A stretch of DNA of 64,000 nucleotides, from NCBI RefSeq assembly GCF_009905215.1, contig NZ_CP047593.1, positions 1,430,900 through 1,494,899 on the forward strand, in the 5' to 3' direction. Origin of the DNA: Tichowtungia aerotolerans (GTDB lineage: Bacteria; Verrucomicrobiota; Kiritimatiellia; Kiritimatiellales; Tichowtungiaceae). Positions 44,401-51,841 of this stretch are shown in pieces. Each line of letters opens with the position of its first letter. Position 1 is the first letter of the stretch. The position numbers were made by a program, and so were the translations under genes. The notes below the pieces were generated by a model. It worked only from the letters and a program-made list of their open reading frames with translations. It was not told the origin of the DNA and made no database searches.

Positions 44401-45518
44401 CGAATACGGTTGATTTTGCGCCGGTCGAATTGCTGATGCAGCAGGGCGGACAGCTGGCAACCGGGGATTCCGTTACTCCGGATGCGGTTGACTGGGATAA
44501 TGACGGAGACCTGGACCTGATTGCCGGGAATGTCTGCGGCCACATTAACTATTTCGAAAACATCGGCAGCCGGACCAATCCTGTATTTGCCGGAATGGTC
44601 GAATTGCAGAATGATCTGGGTGATTCCATCCATATTACTCAGAAGGGTGAGACGCCGATTCAGGGCCCGGCCGAAACGATGTGGGGCTATCTTTCCGCTC
44701 AGGCCGCAGATGTAGACGGCGACACCGATCTGGACGTGATCATTAATGATTCGCTGGGCCGTCTGCGCTGGATTGAAAACATCGGAACCCGATCTGTGCC
44801 GCAGCTGTCCCACGAATTTATTGATTTTACGGTGGGTGGGATTCCTTTGCTGACTCCGTGGCGCAATCGCCCGGGTGTGATAGATCTCGATAACGACGGC
44901 CTGCTCGATTTCTTTGTTCTGGATGATAACGGATCTCTGGTGCGCTATGAGCAGTCAGCATCCGGCGGCGGTTCTGAGTTGGCCGGGAAGACGGTTGTTC
45001 CGAACAGTGAAGGTGGAACCATTTGGATTAATCCGGTTATATCAGGTGGCGGAAGAGGGCGCAGTCAGATCGATGCAGGGGATTTTGACGGCGACGGAGA
45101 TGTGGATTTGATGGTGGGTCGTCCGCGCGACCAGACCGGACTGAACATACTCTACTGTGAGAATGTCGGTAGTCCGGCATCCCCTGTCTTTTCAGTTGAA
45201 AGTTTATCCGCTCGAGGTGTGGAGTTTGTGGAGTGGACCGGCTCTGCCGGGCACGAAGAGTGGCACAGCGGCTGTCCGGAGATGGTGGACTGGAACGGGG
45301 ACGGCGCTATGGATCTGCTGGTCGGCGTGGAGTCCGGCCGGTTCTCTTTGTACATGCAAGACTATTTTACCGGCGGGGCCGGGTTCCCGGCAGTTGAGCT
45401 GCTTTCCATTGAAAAGCGGGTTATGGACCGGACGTGGCAGATTATGATGGATGACTCCCGGCTGATTCTGCAGGGACTTTTATGGCAGAACGTTCCGCTG
45501 CAGGGTCCGGAGCTGTAA
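41472..45518 (+). CDS. Secreted protein: 2 LamG domains + FG-GAP/VCBS propeller (1348 aa)
   Basis: The ATG lies 10 bp after the previous stop, with GAGG eight bases upstream. A hydrophobic N-terminus (AVCAIIFMLQVPFG) can act as a signal. Two LamG domains (about 36-235 and 237-435) match the stand-alone 30394 protein. The remainder (445-1348) matches the 31109 protein: a CBM-like sandwich, a DFARFF domain, and a propeller from about 756 with DADGDGDWD, DWDGDGDND, DFDNDGSPD and similar loops. Shared motifs are IQGPAETMWGY (from 1063), TPWR (1128-1131) and GHEEWHSGCP (from 1260). It is thus the fused equivalent of two adjacent genes at the start of the operon. Confidence 0.82.
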   Translation: MDSIKKIFFGESGAVCAIIFMLQVPFGEPPAVPPAVGDWPLMGSLDDASGSLPLTAYSDSVPVNADSSFVSDGMACNGTSLVALPELSESQGFTVCGWINASNLETNGFTSTAPHTIFRLYNSTGGTSQFAVRALDATLNGYHSPPAENIWPETPLATDQWTFIAAVCDGESYTFYQNDLPSYEFPIVSSNVFDRLIIGALRADGYRPFNGKIRRFKLFDTALDEATVHAVYTDEKVAKIGDWPLLGSLTNRAGILTLTAYDEGSVIDPSISLESDGMVMDGVGLLALPVLAESQGFTVSGWVKPSRLDDGWSTDAPHTVFRMYNSADSTEQSTLRILDGDLNGYHTPPGANIWLNSPAVSNDWNFVALSCDGDSYTFYQDGLAPQVVPITSSNEYDRLMIGAADASGSRPVFGKMRQLKLYDGALDEAAVREIRRLEKPAGLNLSGNLLTSGSFENTTIEELDATWNFSPTNMWRVDDRQTVDGGQSLAVTAGDSSSFASIRLPVSGDAGEVVFGGWVSVKGSERDRNALVRMTCLAEPAGAPNTTFFVADEPDYSAVSKEYRPDTPPTYFEHRFSVPVDYKSLRLSLAVDTDVGDVYFDRLFVAKTEAFQSNWDVEVQTNTAPNEWRVAAAEYRIAAQASAADRDIFWAEVDFARFFRIYNERDPLDRSSVQVWAVGNGQAERVDAVSDYALPTLESHYPHNGLVRWRGRDWAESYEIYFSPMRADGTATVPGPVMLGAGELLNYAANTIAPAWGSWPGYKFDVKDADGDGDWDLYCGSSDEGFFICRNIGSNASPLFAPRTRLLSTDQAPGSAPNSVWLDWDGDGDNDRIEGVRVSLGTYVDGDYLNLNFNQNSGSAMAADAQVVDEGGTQIKLEDATWYRLGGGDFDNDGSPDIVAGTAMGTLDLLLNRGTDSGKAVVEHVQVPFDLYSSEPYESGDMGLKPVVLDWDGDGDDDIVFTAWQGFFWLLLNNGTANTVDFAPVELLMQQGGQLATGDSVTPDAVDWDNDGDLDLIAGNVCGHINYFENIGSRTNPVFAGMVELQNDLGDSIHITQKGETPIQGPAETMWGYLSAQAADVDGDTDLDVIINDSLGRLRWIENIGTRSVPQLSHEFIDFTVGGIPLLTPWRNRPGVIDLDNDGLLDFFVLDDNGSLVRYEQSASGGGSELAGKTVVPNSEGGTIWINPVISGGGRGRSQIDAGDFDGDGDVDLMVGRPRDQTGLNILYCENVGSPASPVFSVESLSARGVEFVEWTGSAGHEEWHSGCPEMVDWNGDGAMDLLVGVESGRFSLYMQDYFTGGAGFPAVELLSIEKRVMDRTWQIMMDDSRLILQGLLWQNVPLQGPEL

Positions 45519-45554
45519 ATCAGTGTTTAGAAAGTCCGATAGAAGTATTGACGC

Positions 45555-45595
45555 ATAAATATACGTATGATATGTATTATACATACATATGAATG
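45555..45595. promoter_or_regulatory. Tandem AT-rich dyads, third candidate GntR-type operator
   Basis: AAATATACGTATGATAT (from 45557) and ATGTATTATACATACAT (from about 45573) lie close together, upstream of the repeat-protein gene and its GGAGG. The ATATACGTAT core matches the words at 29042 and 30266. This suggests that the last gene of locus B has its own promoter under the same regulator. Confidence 0.55.
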
Positions 45596-45628
45596 TAGTG
45601 TTACATAAGTAAAAAGCAGGAGGCTGAA

Positions 45629-47002
45629 ATGAGCAGGAAATGGATAGGAATCGTGTTGGCTACATTACTGGCAGCGGGTGCGGCAAATGCAACGAGGTGG
45701 ATTCAGGACGCCCCTGTCGGGGCAAAATGGAGCGAGACGTCAAATTGGGAGGGCGGAGCTCTTCCCACCAGCGGTGATTTGGCGCTTTTTCAACTCACAC
45801 AGGCGAATACCTATGACGTGGATGTGGATACGTCAGGAGTAACCCGCCTTCTGCAGGTTATGCAGCCGCATACATTTAACGGCTCCGGTTCGATTCGTGT
45901 AACTACGACTGTCATAGCAGATAAGAAGTCATGCATTATTAATACGATTGCCGGCGCGGTCACTTACAACATTCCGGTTTCCGTCCATCTTTCTTCGGCC
46001 ACCAATTATTATTCACTCGTTAACAATATGAATAGTGGCGGAACGACCGTGTTTAACGATGCGTTTACTCTCGAAGCAGGAACTGGAAAGGGCATCAATC
46101 TAGATGTCGGTACGTTCGAGTTCAATGGCGACCTGACAGTGAATGACACAATGCGCCTGGGTTCCGGGACGATGATTATCGGCGGGTCCGGAACGACGTC
46201 GATTGGTTCGCCCGGTTATATTCTGACGTCTGGAGTCGGAACCAAACTCTACCTGAATCGCACGGGTGCTTATACGGTTGCGGATACATCGACAGGTTAC
46301 CTGCGGGTCGAAAGGACAAAGATTTACTTTAATGCTCCTTATGCGGTCGGTACGGGCACAACAGTAAGAATGTATCAGGTTGATGCAACGGCGGCCCTTG
46401 TTTCCGGCGGGAACTATGACCAGGAATTCGGGGTGCTGTATTGCAGCAGTACGGTTAATGACGCGATCATCGATATGCAGAATTCCGCCTGTATGTGGAC
46501 CTTTGCGGATTCTTCCGGTATTGGCTGGGGAGCGCCTGGCGTAGGGCTGGCGGTTACCAATGTTGATACGAACAATACGGTGGTTCGTTTCAAGATTGAT
46601 GGAGGGACGGGGCTGACTGCAACGCAGATTGACCGGACGACCGTTAACGGGGTTGCTCTGTCTGACTGGGGAACGACCATAGAGGATGGTTATCTTTACA
46701 TTACTCCGGCGACGTCGGTTCCTGCTCCTGACATTGTGCAGCCGGCCATTGTCAGCTCATCTGTAGTTTCCGGTAATGTGATGAAAATCGTTGTAGATGC
46801 TCCGACCGAAGCAAGCCGTTATACCGTGGAAGAAACCGCAAATCTGACCGCTCCTTCGTGGTCTTCCGTGGCCCATTCCGATGATGGGGTGAATACCTTT
46901 ATGGTTACAAACCTTGGCTATTCCACTGCAGATGGAACGAACGAAGTGATCTATGTGCAGACCACAAACAGCGCCGGATTCTTCCGGATCTTCGGCGAAT
47001 AA
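45629..47002 (+). CDS. Secreted beta-repeat protein (457 aa)
   Basis: The start follows GGAGG. A signal peptide (cleavage near ANATRW) precedes a region rich in short beta-strand-like repeats (WSETSNWEGG, NTYDVDVDTS, GSGTMIIGGSGTTSIG, VERTKIYF) paralogous to residues 20-345 of the 38561 protein. The C-terminal 90 residues are a separate beta domain (YTVEETANLTAPSWSSVAH) of the type found at the end of other secreted proteins here. There is no catalytic motif. A structural, adhesive or glycan-binding role at the cell surface is possible. It is the last gene of locus B and has its own operator pair. Confidence 0.75.
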   Translation: MSRKWIGIVLATLLAAGAANATRWIQDAPVGAKWSETSNWEGGALPTSGDLALFQLTQANTYDVDVDTSGVTRLLQVMQPHTFNGSGSIRVTTTVIADKKSCIINTIAGAVTYNIPVSVHLSSATNYYSLVNNMNSGGTTVFNDAFTLEAGTGKGINLDVGTFEFNGDLTVNDTMRLGSGTMIIGGSGTTSIGSPGYILTSGVGTKLYLNRTGAYTVADTSTGYLRVERTKIYFNAPYAVGTGTTVRMYQVDATAALVSGGNYDQEFGVLYCSSTVNDAIIDMQNSACMWTFADSSGIGWGAPGVGLAVTNVDTNNTVVRFKIDGGTGLTATQIDRTTVNGVALSDWGTTIEDGYLYITPATSVPAPDIVQPAIVSSSVVSGNVMKIVVDAPTEASRYTVEETANLTAPSWSSVAHSDDGVNTFMVTNLGYSTADGTNEVIYVQTTNSAGFFRIFGE

Positions 47003-47022
47003 CTGTGCCTGGCAATTCGCAG

Positions 47023-47054
47023 AAAGCTCCCGTGGAAACGCGGGAGCTTTTTTT
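47023..47054 (+). terminator. Intrinsic terminator at the end of locus B
   Basis: AAAGCTCCCG (47023-47032) pairs with CGGGAGCTTT (47041-47050) and runs into a T-tract. It ends the repeat-protein transcript just before the convergent YihY-family gene. Confidence 0.88.
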
Positions 47055-47060
47055 GTGGAA

Positions 47061-48356
47061 TCAAAACGCTTCGAGGGTCTGTTTTTCCAGCGCCTGGAAG
47101 CCTTCGCCGGTGATTTTTCCAAACATTGGAAAATCGCCGGCGAGACCGAGCGCCGCGGGGGCGGCACCGTCATCGAGAATGGAGTCGATAATGTCGCGGG
47201 CGGTAATATTGCGCGGATCGCGGAGAAGGGTGTAGCAGTCTGGATGCTCGGCCGATTCAGCGACGAGTCCGGCCTGGGCGAGTGTGTTGATGACGTCGTT
47301 GATGAGGCGGATCGGAATGCGGTTGTCGATGCCGTAGGCTTTGGTGTCGAACGGATTTTCCGGAGACTCGAATTTTTCAGTAATGCGTTTCATCAGGGCG
47401 ACCGCGAGGCAGAGCCGGGCGCGGGCACTGGGTGAGACCGCGAGCTGCTCGCGGGCATAGGTTCCGGCGTTCTGAACCGAAAACGCGACCTCTGCGCCCA
47501 TCAAGAGGATCATCCAGCTGATCTGTACCCAGAACAGGAAGAAGGGAATGGCGGCCAGTGCGCCGTAGATTTTGTTGTATTTGCTGACGCCGACTCCGAG
47601 TTTAATGATGGCGAACTGAAAGATCACCGAGAGCAGCGCGGCAACCAGTGCACCCATTAAAGCGGCCGGGAATTTGACTTTGGTGTTGGGCAGGAAGACA
47701 TAGACCATGCTGAAAGCCAGTGCCATGGTGATAATCGGAACGAGCTGCAGGCCCAGTTTCAGCAGAGGCCCCATCCATTCGAGACGACTGGCGAGCCCCA
47801 TAATGACGGGTTGGCTGGATGTGGCAATGATCAGCAGAATGGGAGTCAGAACCATGATGACGATATAGTTTTTGACCTTTTCAATCAGGCTTCGCGGCGT
47901 TTTGACACCCCAGACCAGATTGAAGGTTTCTTCAACATTGCTGAGCATTTTGATGGCGACCCACATGAACAGCACACCCCCGATTCCTCCGATGGCTCCG
48001 GCACTGGCGGATTCAACTGTGGTGATGATGTTGCTGACGGCCTGCTGGAAGGCGTCCGGCATTCCGGCGGTTTTTTCCAGAAGAAGTTCGCTGCCGCGCT
48101 CCAGCCCGACGCCTTTGGCAATGGCGAACAGGATGACCAGGAACGGTACCAGCGCCATGACGGAGATAAATGTGAGTGCCGCGGCGTGCAGCGGACAGTG
48201 GTCTTCGCGAAACCCCTTAAAGACCAGGGCGCAGACGCGCAGAAAATGCAGGCCTTTGCGTCGGGCGTTGGAAAGAGATGAAGGTTCCAGAACCCATAGA
48301 TCCTGTAAGAGAAATTTTTTGATTTTTGCCAAAAGGCCGTTCGGTTTATTTTCCAT
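47061..48356 (-). CDS. YihY/BrkB (UPF0761) family inner-membrane protein (431 aa)
   Basis: Six hydrophobic segments are visible in the first 300 residues with the family blocks HAAALTFISVMALVPFLVIL and FNLVWGVKTPRSL, and SWMILLMGAEVAFSV near the last segment. The C-terminal part (about 310-410) looks like a winged-helix-type cytoplasmic domain (RLCLAVALMKRITEKF, IPIRLINDVINTLAQAGLV). Family members were once called RNase BN; their function is uncertain. The final codons run through two dyad repeats (47085-47131), giving the tail FPMFGKITGEGFQALEK. Confidence 0.88.
   Translation of the reverse strand: MENKPNGLLAKIKKFLLQDLWVLEPSSLSNARRKGLHFLRVCALVFKGFREDHCPLHAAALTFISVMALVPFLVILFAIAKGVGLERGSELLLEKTAGMPDAFQQAVSNIITTVESASAGAIGGIGGVLFMWVAIKMLSNVEETFNLVWGVKTPRSLIEKVKNYIVIMVLTPILLIIATSSQPVIMGLASRLEWMGPLLKLGLQLVPIITMALAFSMVYVFLPNTKVKFPAALMGALVAALLSVIFQFAIIKLGVGVSKYNKIYGALAAIPFFLFWVQISWMILLMGAEVAFSVQNAGTYAREQLAVSPSARARLCLAVALMKRITEKFESPENPFDTKAYGIDNRIPIRLINDVINTLAQAGLVAESAEHPDCYTLLRDPRNITARDIIDSILDDGAAPAALGLAGDFPMFGKITGEGFQALEKQTLEAF
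47085..47131. repeat. Pair of 15-bp dyads inside the end of the YihY-family gene
   Basis: TTCCAGCGCCTGGAA (47085-47099) and TTCCAAACATTGGAA (47117-47131) start 32 bp apart, close to the 31-bp spacing of the pairs at 143 and 60283. They encode most of the last 20 residues of the protein. Confidence 0.7.
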
Positions 48357-48584
48357 CGATTGAGTCTCCCTTCCGGTAGGGGTAGAATAAAAGCCTTTTA
48401 ATCGGAAAGAAAACCGAAAAACAGGGTTTCCCCCTGCGGGGGAGTGTGGCTTAATTCCCGCTTCAGTGCTCGGTTATCAGTTCTCCGTGATCCGGGGTGT
48501 TCTGCCAGTCGGTTTGTATGGCACTGTTGACCAGTAACAATTAACTGATAGCTGCCGCGTTGAGCGGCGTGAAAGGAAAGAAGA

Positions 48585-48959
48585 ATGAGCGATCAGCCCG
48601 AAAAAATCAGCGATGTCAAAATGGACGTGGCAAATCTCTACCGTGAAGAATCTTATACCGACCTCAAGACCGGTGGAATTCGCAAGCTGGTACCTGTCAA
48701 ACTGGATGGGTCCGACGATGATTCCCGTCCGGCGACCTTCAGTGGCCATACGCAGGTGATGAGCCCGCACGGCCCGATTCCGATTCAGGGAGTTATTGAG
48801 GCGGCAACGCTGGAGGAAGCGGTAAACGGCTTCCCGCAGGCTATGGAAGATGCCATGGCTCGCATGGTCGAGGAGGCCCAGAAGCTGCAGCGTGAGCAGG
48901 CGAATAAGATTGTAACGCCGGATGACCTTAAAAAGGATAATGGCGGAATCATTATCTAA
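48585..48959 (+). CDS. Small conserved-looking hypothetical protein (124 aa)
   Basis: The ATG follows AAAGGAAAG. A small hairpin (GCCGC 48554-48558, GCGGC 48564-48568) lies directly upstream of the ribosome binding site. The protein is soluble and acidic: a beta-rich N-terminal half (YREESYTDLKTGGIRKLVPV, FSGHTQVMSPHGPIPIQG) and a helix (LEEAVNGFPQAMEDAMARMV). I do not recognise the family. It is a single-gene unit with its own strong terminator. The 228-bp gap upstream also has a C5-TGC-G5 hairpin at 48430-48442. Confidence 0.75.
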   Translation: MSDQPEKISDVKMDVANLYREESYTDLKTGGIRKLVPVKLDGSDDDSRPATFSGHTQVMSPHGPIPIQGVIEAATLEEAVNGFPQAMEDAMARMVEEAQKLQREQANKIVTPDDLKKDNGGIII

Positions 48960-48982
48960 TCAGCAGTCTGTCGATTGTATAG

Positions 48983-49015
48983 AAAGCCGCTCCGGAACCC
49001 GGAGCGGCTTTTTTT
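48983..49015 (+). terminator. Strong intrinsic terminator
   Basis: AAAGCCGCTCCGG (48983-48995) is perfectly complementary to 48999-49011 across a 3-base loop and is followed by a T-tract. Confidence 0.93.
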
Positions 49016-49141
49016 AGGCATGCGCCCTGCTTTGTAGTGGTCTAGGCCGGCAACTTTCCTGAATAAAAGTTACACAGATGCAGAAACAGGCGCTCGTAAG
49101 GCTCAAAAATGTATTTTTTGAGGGCAAAAGGGGTGATTTAA

Positions 49142-49753
49142 ATGATGCGGGGTTTAAGTCAGGACCAGACAAAGGGAGCAGATGACTGTTGGATTCGCGC
49201 GGCGTCTCATGAGGACGTAAGAGCGATGACGCGTCTTTTACAGGAACTTTTTGCGGTCGAAACCGAATTTGAATTTGACGAAGAAAAACAGCGGTGTGGA
49301 CTGGAAATGCTGCTGGATTCACCGACTGCCGGAATCTGGGTGGTGGACCGGCGCGGTTGGATCGTCGGGATGGTTACCATTCAGCTGGTTGTGTCAACCG
49401 CAGAAGGGGCGCTTTCCGGCTGGGTGGAGGATTTGGTTGTTTCTTCGGCATACCGCAGGCGTGGACTGGGGCGGGCGCTGTTGAAGTCAGCGACCAACTG
49501 GGCCAAACGACAGGGGGCCACGCGGGTTCAGCTTCTGGCGGACAGCCGGAACGTTCCGGCTCTGATGTTCTATCGCAAGCAGGAGTGGCTTCAGACCAAT
49601 ATGATTGCGCTGCGCTGCGCTGCCGCCCCTAAGCCGACTGGTCGGCAGATTCCTTTGGTTTTTCCTGCAGGTGTTCGGCGAGCAGATCATCCATTTTTAA
49701 ACCGGTCAGGTGCGTCAGGGTTTTTATCAGTGCAATCAGAACGAGAATCATGA
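49142..49753 (+). CDS. GNAT-family N-acetyltransferase (203 aa)
   Basis: Acetyl-CoA-dependent acyltransferase fold: the motif A region VEDLVVSSAYRRRGLGRALL (about 98-117) contains the pyrophosphate-binding R-R-x-G-x-G, and ALMFYRKQEWLQTNMI is motif B. The usual domain ends near residue 160 (MIALRC). About 40 further residues with no family likeness run 125 bp into the 3' end of the convergent membrane-protein gene, so the natural end of this protein was probably earlier or the tail is recent. The acceptor substrate is unknown. Confidence 0.82.
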   Translation: MMRGLSQDQTKGADDCWIRAASHEDVRAMTRLLQELFAVETEFEFDEEKQRCGLEMLLDSPTAGIWVVDRRGWIVGMVTIQLVVSTAEGALSGWVEDLVVSSAYRRRGLGRALLKSATNWAKRQGATRVQLLADSRNVPALMFYRKQEWLQTNMIALRCAAAPKPTGRQIPLVFPAGVRRADHPFLNRSGASGFLSVQSERES

Positions 49754-50363
49754 CGGTCATGCTCGGAATCGTGATTACGATATAGCTGAGACCCGTCATT
49801 TTTCCGATTTCTGCAGTGAATGCCTCTGTGCCGGGTTCGCTTTTCAGCACAATTTTTGCCAGTGCGTAATTAAGTGCTGAAGAAAGAAAAAACGAAGACG
49901 CCAGGCCCCAGGTCAGGCCAACCAGCCGTTTTTCAAACAGAGTCTCGGTTTTCTTTTCACGCAGTTTTTCGTGCAGCAGTTCCACATTGAAAAGCTTTTC
50001 GCTCATCAGGATTTTTTTAATCAGCGGGCAGGGCGTCCAGAGCGAAATCACAATGGCCAGCCCGATCAGCAGCGGCACGGCGGCCTCTTTGATGGCAATC
50101 CATTCCGGTGGCAGTTTCAGGATGCCGAACACACCGGTCAGCAGCACGCTGACGATACCGATAATGGAAATAAAATCGGCGCGGCGCTCTTTCACCAGTG
50201 TATGGATTCCGTAACCAACCGGCAGAATCAAAGCTGTGATCAGCCCCCAGACCGGGCCGAGATATTTTTCTTTGCTCAGAAAGGAGAGAATAATAACCGG
50301 AATCACCACATTCAGCATAATGCTGACCAGCGGATTTTCTTCTTTGTGCGCCTGTTTACTCAT
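49629..50363 (-). CDS. VC0807-like integral membrane protein (244 aa)
   Basis: Six or so hydrophobic segments (NVVIPVIILSFL, VWGLITALILPVGYGI, FISIIGIVSVLLTGVF, AVPLLIGLAIVISLW, LASSFFLSSALNYALA, IPSMTVMILVLIALI) resemble the uncharacterised VC0807 family. The segment LFNVELLHEKLREKKTETLFEKRL is a charged loop (quoted in parts: LLHEKLREKKTETLFEKR). No catalytic residues are known for the family. The last 125 bp overlap the GNAT gene on the other strand. Confidence 0.8.
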   Translation of the reverse strand: MSKQAHKEENPLVSIMLNVVIPVIILSFLSKEKYLGPVWGLITALILPVGYGIHTLVKERRADFISIIGIVSVLLTGVFGILKLPPEWIAIKEAAVPLLIGLAIVISLWTPCPLIKKILMSEKLFNVELLHEKLREKKTETLFEKRLVGLTWGLASSFFLSSALNYALAKIVLKSEPGTEAFTAEIGKMTGLSYIVITIPSMTVMILVLIALIKTLTHLTGLKMDDLLAEHLQEKPKESADQSA

Positions 50364-50603
50364 ACGACTCCTTCACTTAAAAACCGAAAGCATATCGTCT
50401 TTTTCCAGACCTTGGAAGACATTGAGCTGAATTGTCGCTTCTTTTTCCGGGGGGGTGGGGTTGCTGCCCAAAATCATGTGCCTGATGCTGATGTGCTTCT
50501 GGGCCGCTAAGGCTCAAGCAGGTTTTGTTGGTAACCATGAGGCTTAAAAAAGCTGATCTTTATGTTTAAAAGCCCGGAAATACAGATCCGGATGATCATA
50601 ATC
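50364..50603. other. Intergenic region with one dyad repeat
   Basis: A dyad copy TTCCAGACCTTGGAA is at 50403-50417. Bases from about 50528 to 50570 resemble those from about 55197 (both start AACCATGAGG and include CTTTATGTTT), suggesting an old duplication. No gene is seen. Confidence 0.5.
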
Positions 50604-50731
50604 GCCCCACCTTTTCATGAATCAGTAACTATTAAACATCAGATCATTTTCGAAATCCTGATCCCCTGCTGTTGTCAGGTACTCCAGTTTTTCGATCAAG
50701 TGCCCCGGAATCCGTGCAGTTTTAAAAACAG
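50604..50731. repeat. 128-bp direct repeat, left copy (truncated gene end)
   Basis: This stretch is identical to 53134-53261, which holds the last codons and stop of the TonB-like gene. Here only that 3' end is present; the identity breaks off 7 bp before the inverted repeat of the transposase element, so this is a severed gene end. The two copies bracket 2.4 kb containing the transposase and a lipoprotein gene. Confidence 0.93.
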
Positions 50732-50738
50732 CAGAAAA

Positions 50739-51821
50739 GGGGTCAGTCCTCGCATTTAAGCATTGATGTTGAGGGTGCGATTCCATAAATTCTCTGCACG
50801 ATGCCGAGAAAACCACGAATTGAATACGCCGGAGCGGTTTACCACGTGATGAGTCGTGGGAACCATCAGGAATCGATTTTTAGGGATCATAGAGATCGCG
50901 AGATCTTTTTAGATACATTGTGTGAAGCGTGTGCCAAAACCGGCTGGTTAGTGCACGCTTTTGTTTTGATGGACAACCACTACCATCTTCTGCTGGAAAC
51001 GCCCCACGCCAATCTGGTTGTCGGTATGAAATGGCTGCAGGGAACCTACACTCAACGGTTTAATGTCCGGCATAAACTTTGGGGCCACCTTTTTCAAGGG
51101 CGCTATAAAGCCCTGCCTGTGGAGGCTGAGAGCGGGGATTATTTTTCTGTTTTGTGCAGCTATATCCATTTGAATCCAGCCCGGGCGAAACTGTTCGATT
51201 TGGAAAAGGGGAAACTGTCTGATTTTTCCTGGAGCAGTTATCCTCTGTATTTGGAGTCTGCGAAGCGTCCCGATTGGTTGCGGGTTGATCGCGGGCTGAA
51301 CGCTTCGGGCCTGGAGGATACTGTGGCAGGCCGGAATGTGTATCGGCAGATAATGCAAAAGAGGGTGCGGGAAATTGCGTGCAGTGATTGCCCGTACGAA
51401 GTCGATGCGCGGTGGGCTGAACTTCGGCGGGGTTGGTTTTGTGGTGGAGACACGTTTCGCAAACAGATGCTGGATAAACTGGACGGTGTTATTGGCGGGC
51501 ATGTCAAGCGGGCTTCGTTAAGTGGCGAGGCTGTTCAGCTTCACGATGAGGGTGAGGCGGAGCGGTTGGTCTGTGAAGCTCTGGACCTGTTGAAACTGGA
51601 TGAAAAAGATTTGTCTGCATTACCGAAGGGCGCGGAGGAGAAGAAAGCAATAGCCGCACGAGTTAAAGAGCGTACTCATGTGAGCAATCAGTGGATTGTG
51701 AGTCGATTGTCTGCCGGACATGCTGCAAATGTTTCGCGGTATATGGCAGATGTCCGGTCGGCGCAGCCAGATAGTCGGCTATATAAGCTAACAGGCATGC
51801 TTAAATGCGAGGACTGACCCC
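50739..51821 (+). mobile_element. REP-type tyrosine-transposase element with 25-bp inverted repeats
   Basis: The 25 bases at 50739-50763 (starting GGGGTCAGTCCTCGCATTT) are the perfect reverse complement of 51797-51821. They bracket a Y1-type transposase gene whose last codons and stop lie within the right repeat. A related CTGACCCC also occurs at 53112-53119, near the end of the neighbouring passenger segment. The layout fits a single-copy element of the IS200-like/REP-associated group. Confidence 0.85.
50801..51817 (+). CDS. REP-associated tyrosine (Y1) transposase (338 aa)
   Basis: HUH-type single-strand transposase. The N-terminus MPRKPRIEYAGAVYHVMSRG is typical; the metal-binding HUH motif is in MDNHYHLLLE (about 48-57) and the nucleophile Tyr is likely that in LCSYIHLNPARAKL. 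The C-terminal third carries a helix-turn-helix-like segment (THVSNQWIVSRLSAGHAANVS). The length is full for the long form of this group and no frameshift is seen, so it may be functional. It cuts and joins DNA at hairpin repeats such as its own 25-bp inverted repeats. Confidence 0.92.
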   Translation: MPRKPRIEYAGAVYHVMSRGNHQESIFRDHRDREIFLDTLCEACAKTGWLVHAFVLMDNHYHLLLETPHANLVVGMKWLQGTYTQRFNVRHKLWGHLFQGRYKALPVEAESGDYFSVLCSYIHLNPARAKLFDLEKGKLSDFSWSSYPLYLESAKRPDWLRVDRGLNASGLEDTVAGRNVYRQIMQKRVREIACSDCPYEVDARWAELRRGWFCGGDTFRKQMLDKLDGVIGGHVKRASLSGEAVQLHDEGEAERLVCEALDLLKLDEKDLSALPKGAEEKKAIAARVKERTHVSNQWIVSRLSAGHAANVSRYMADVRSAQPDSRLYKLTGMLKCED

Positions 51822-51841
51822 TTAGCTCCTTCAAGGATTGG

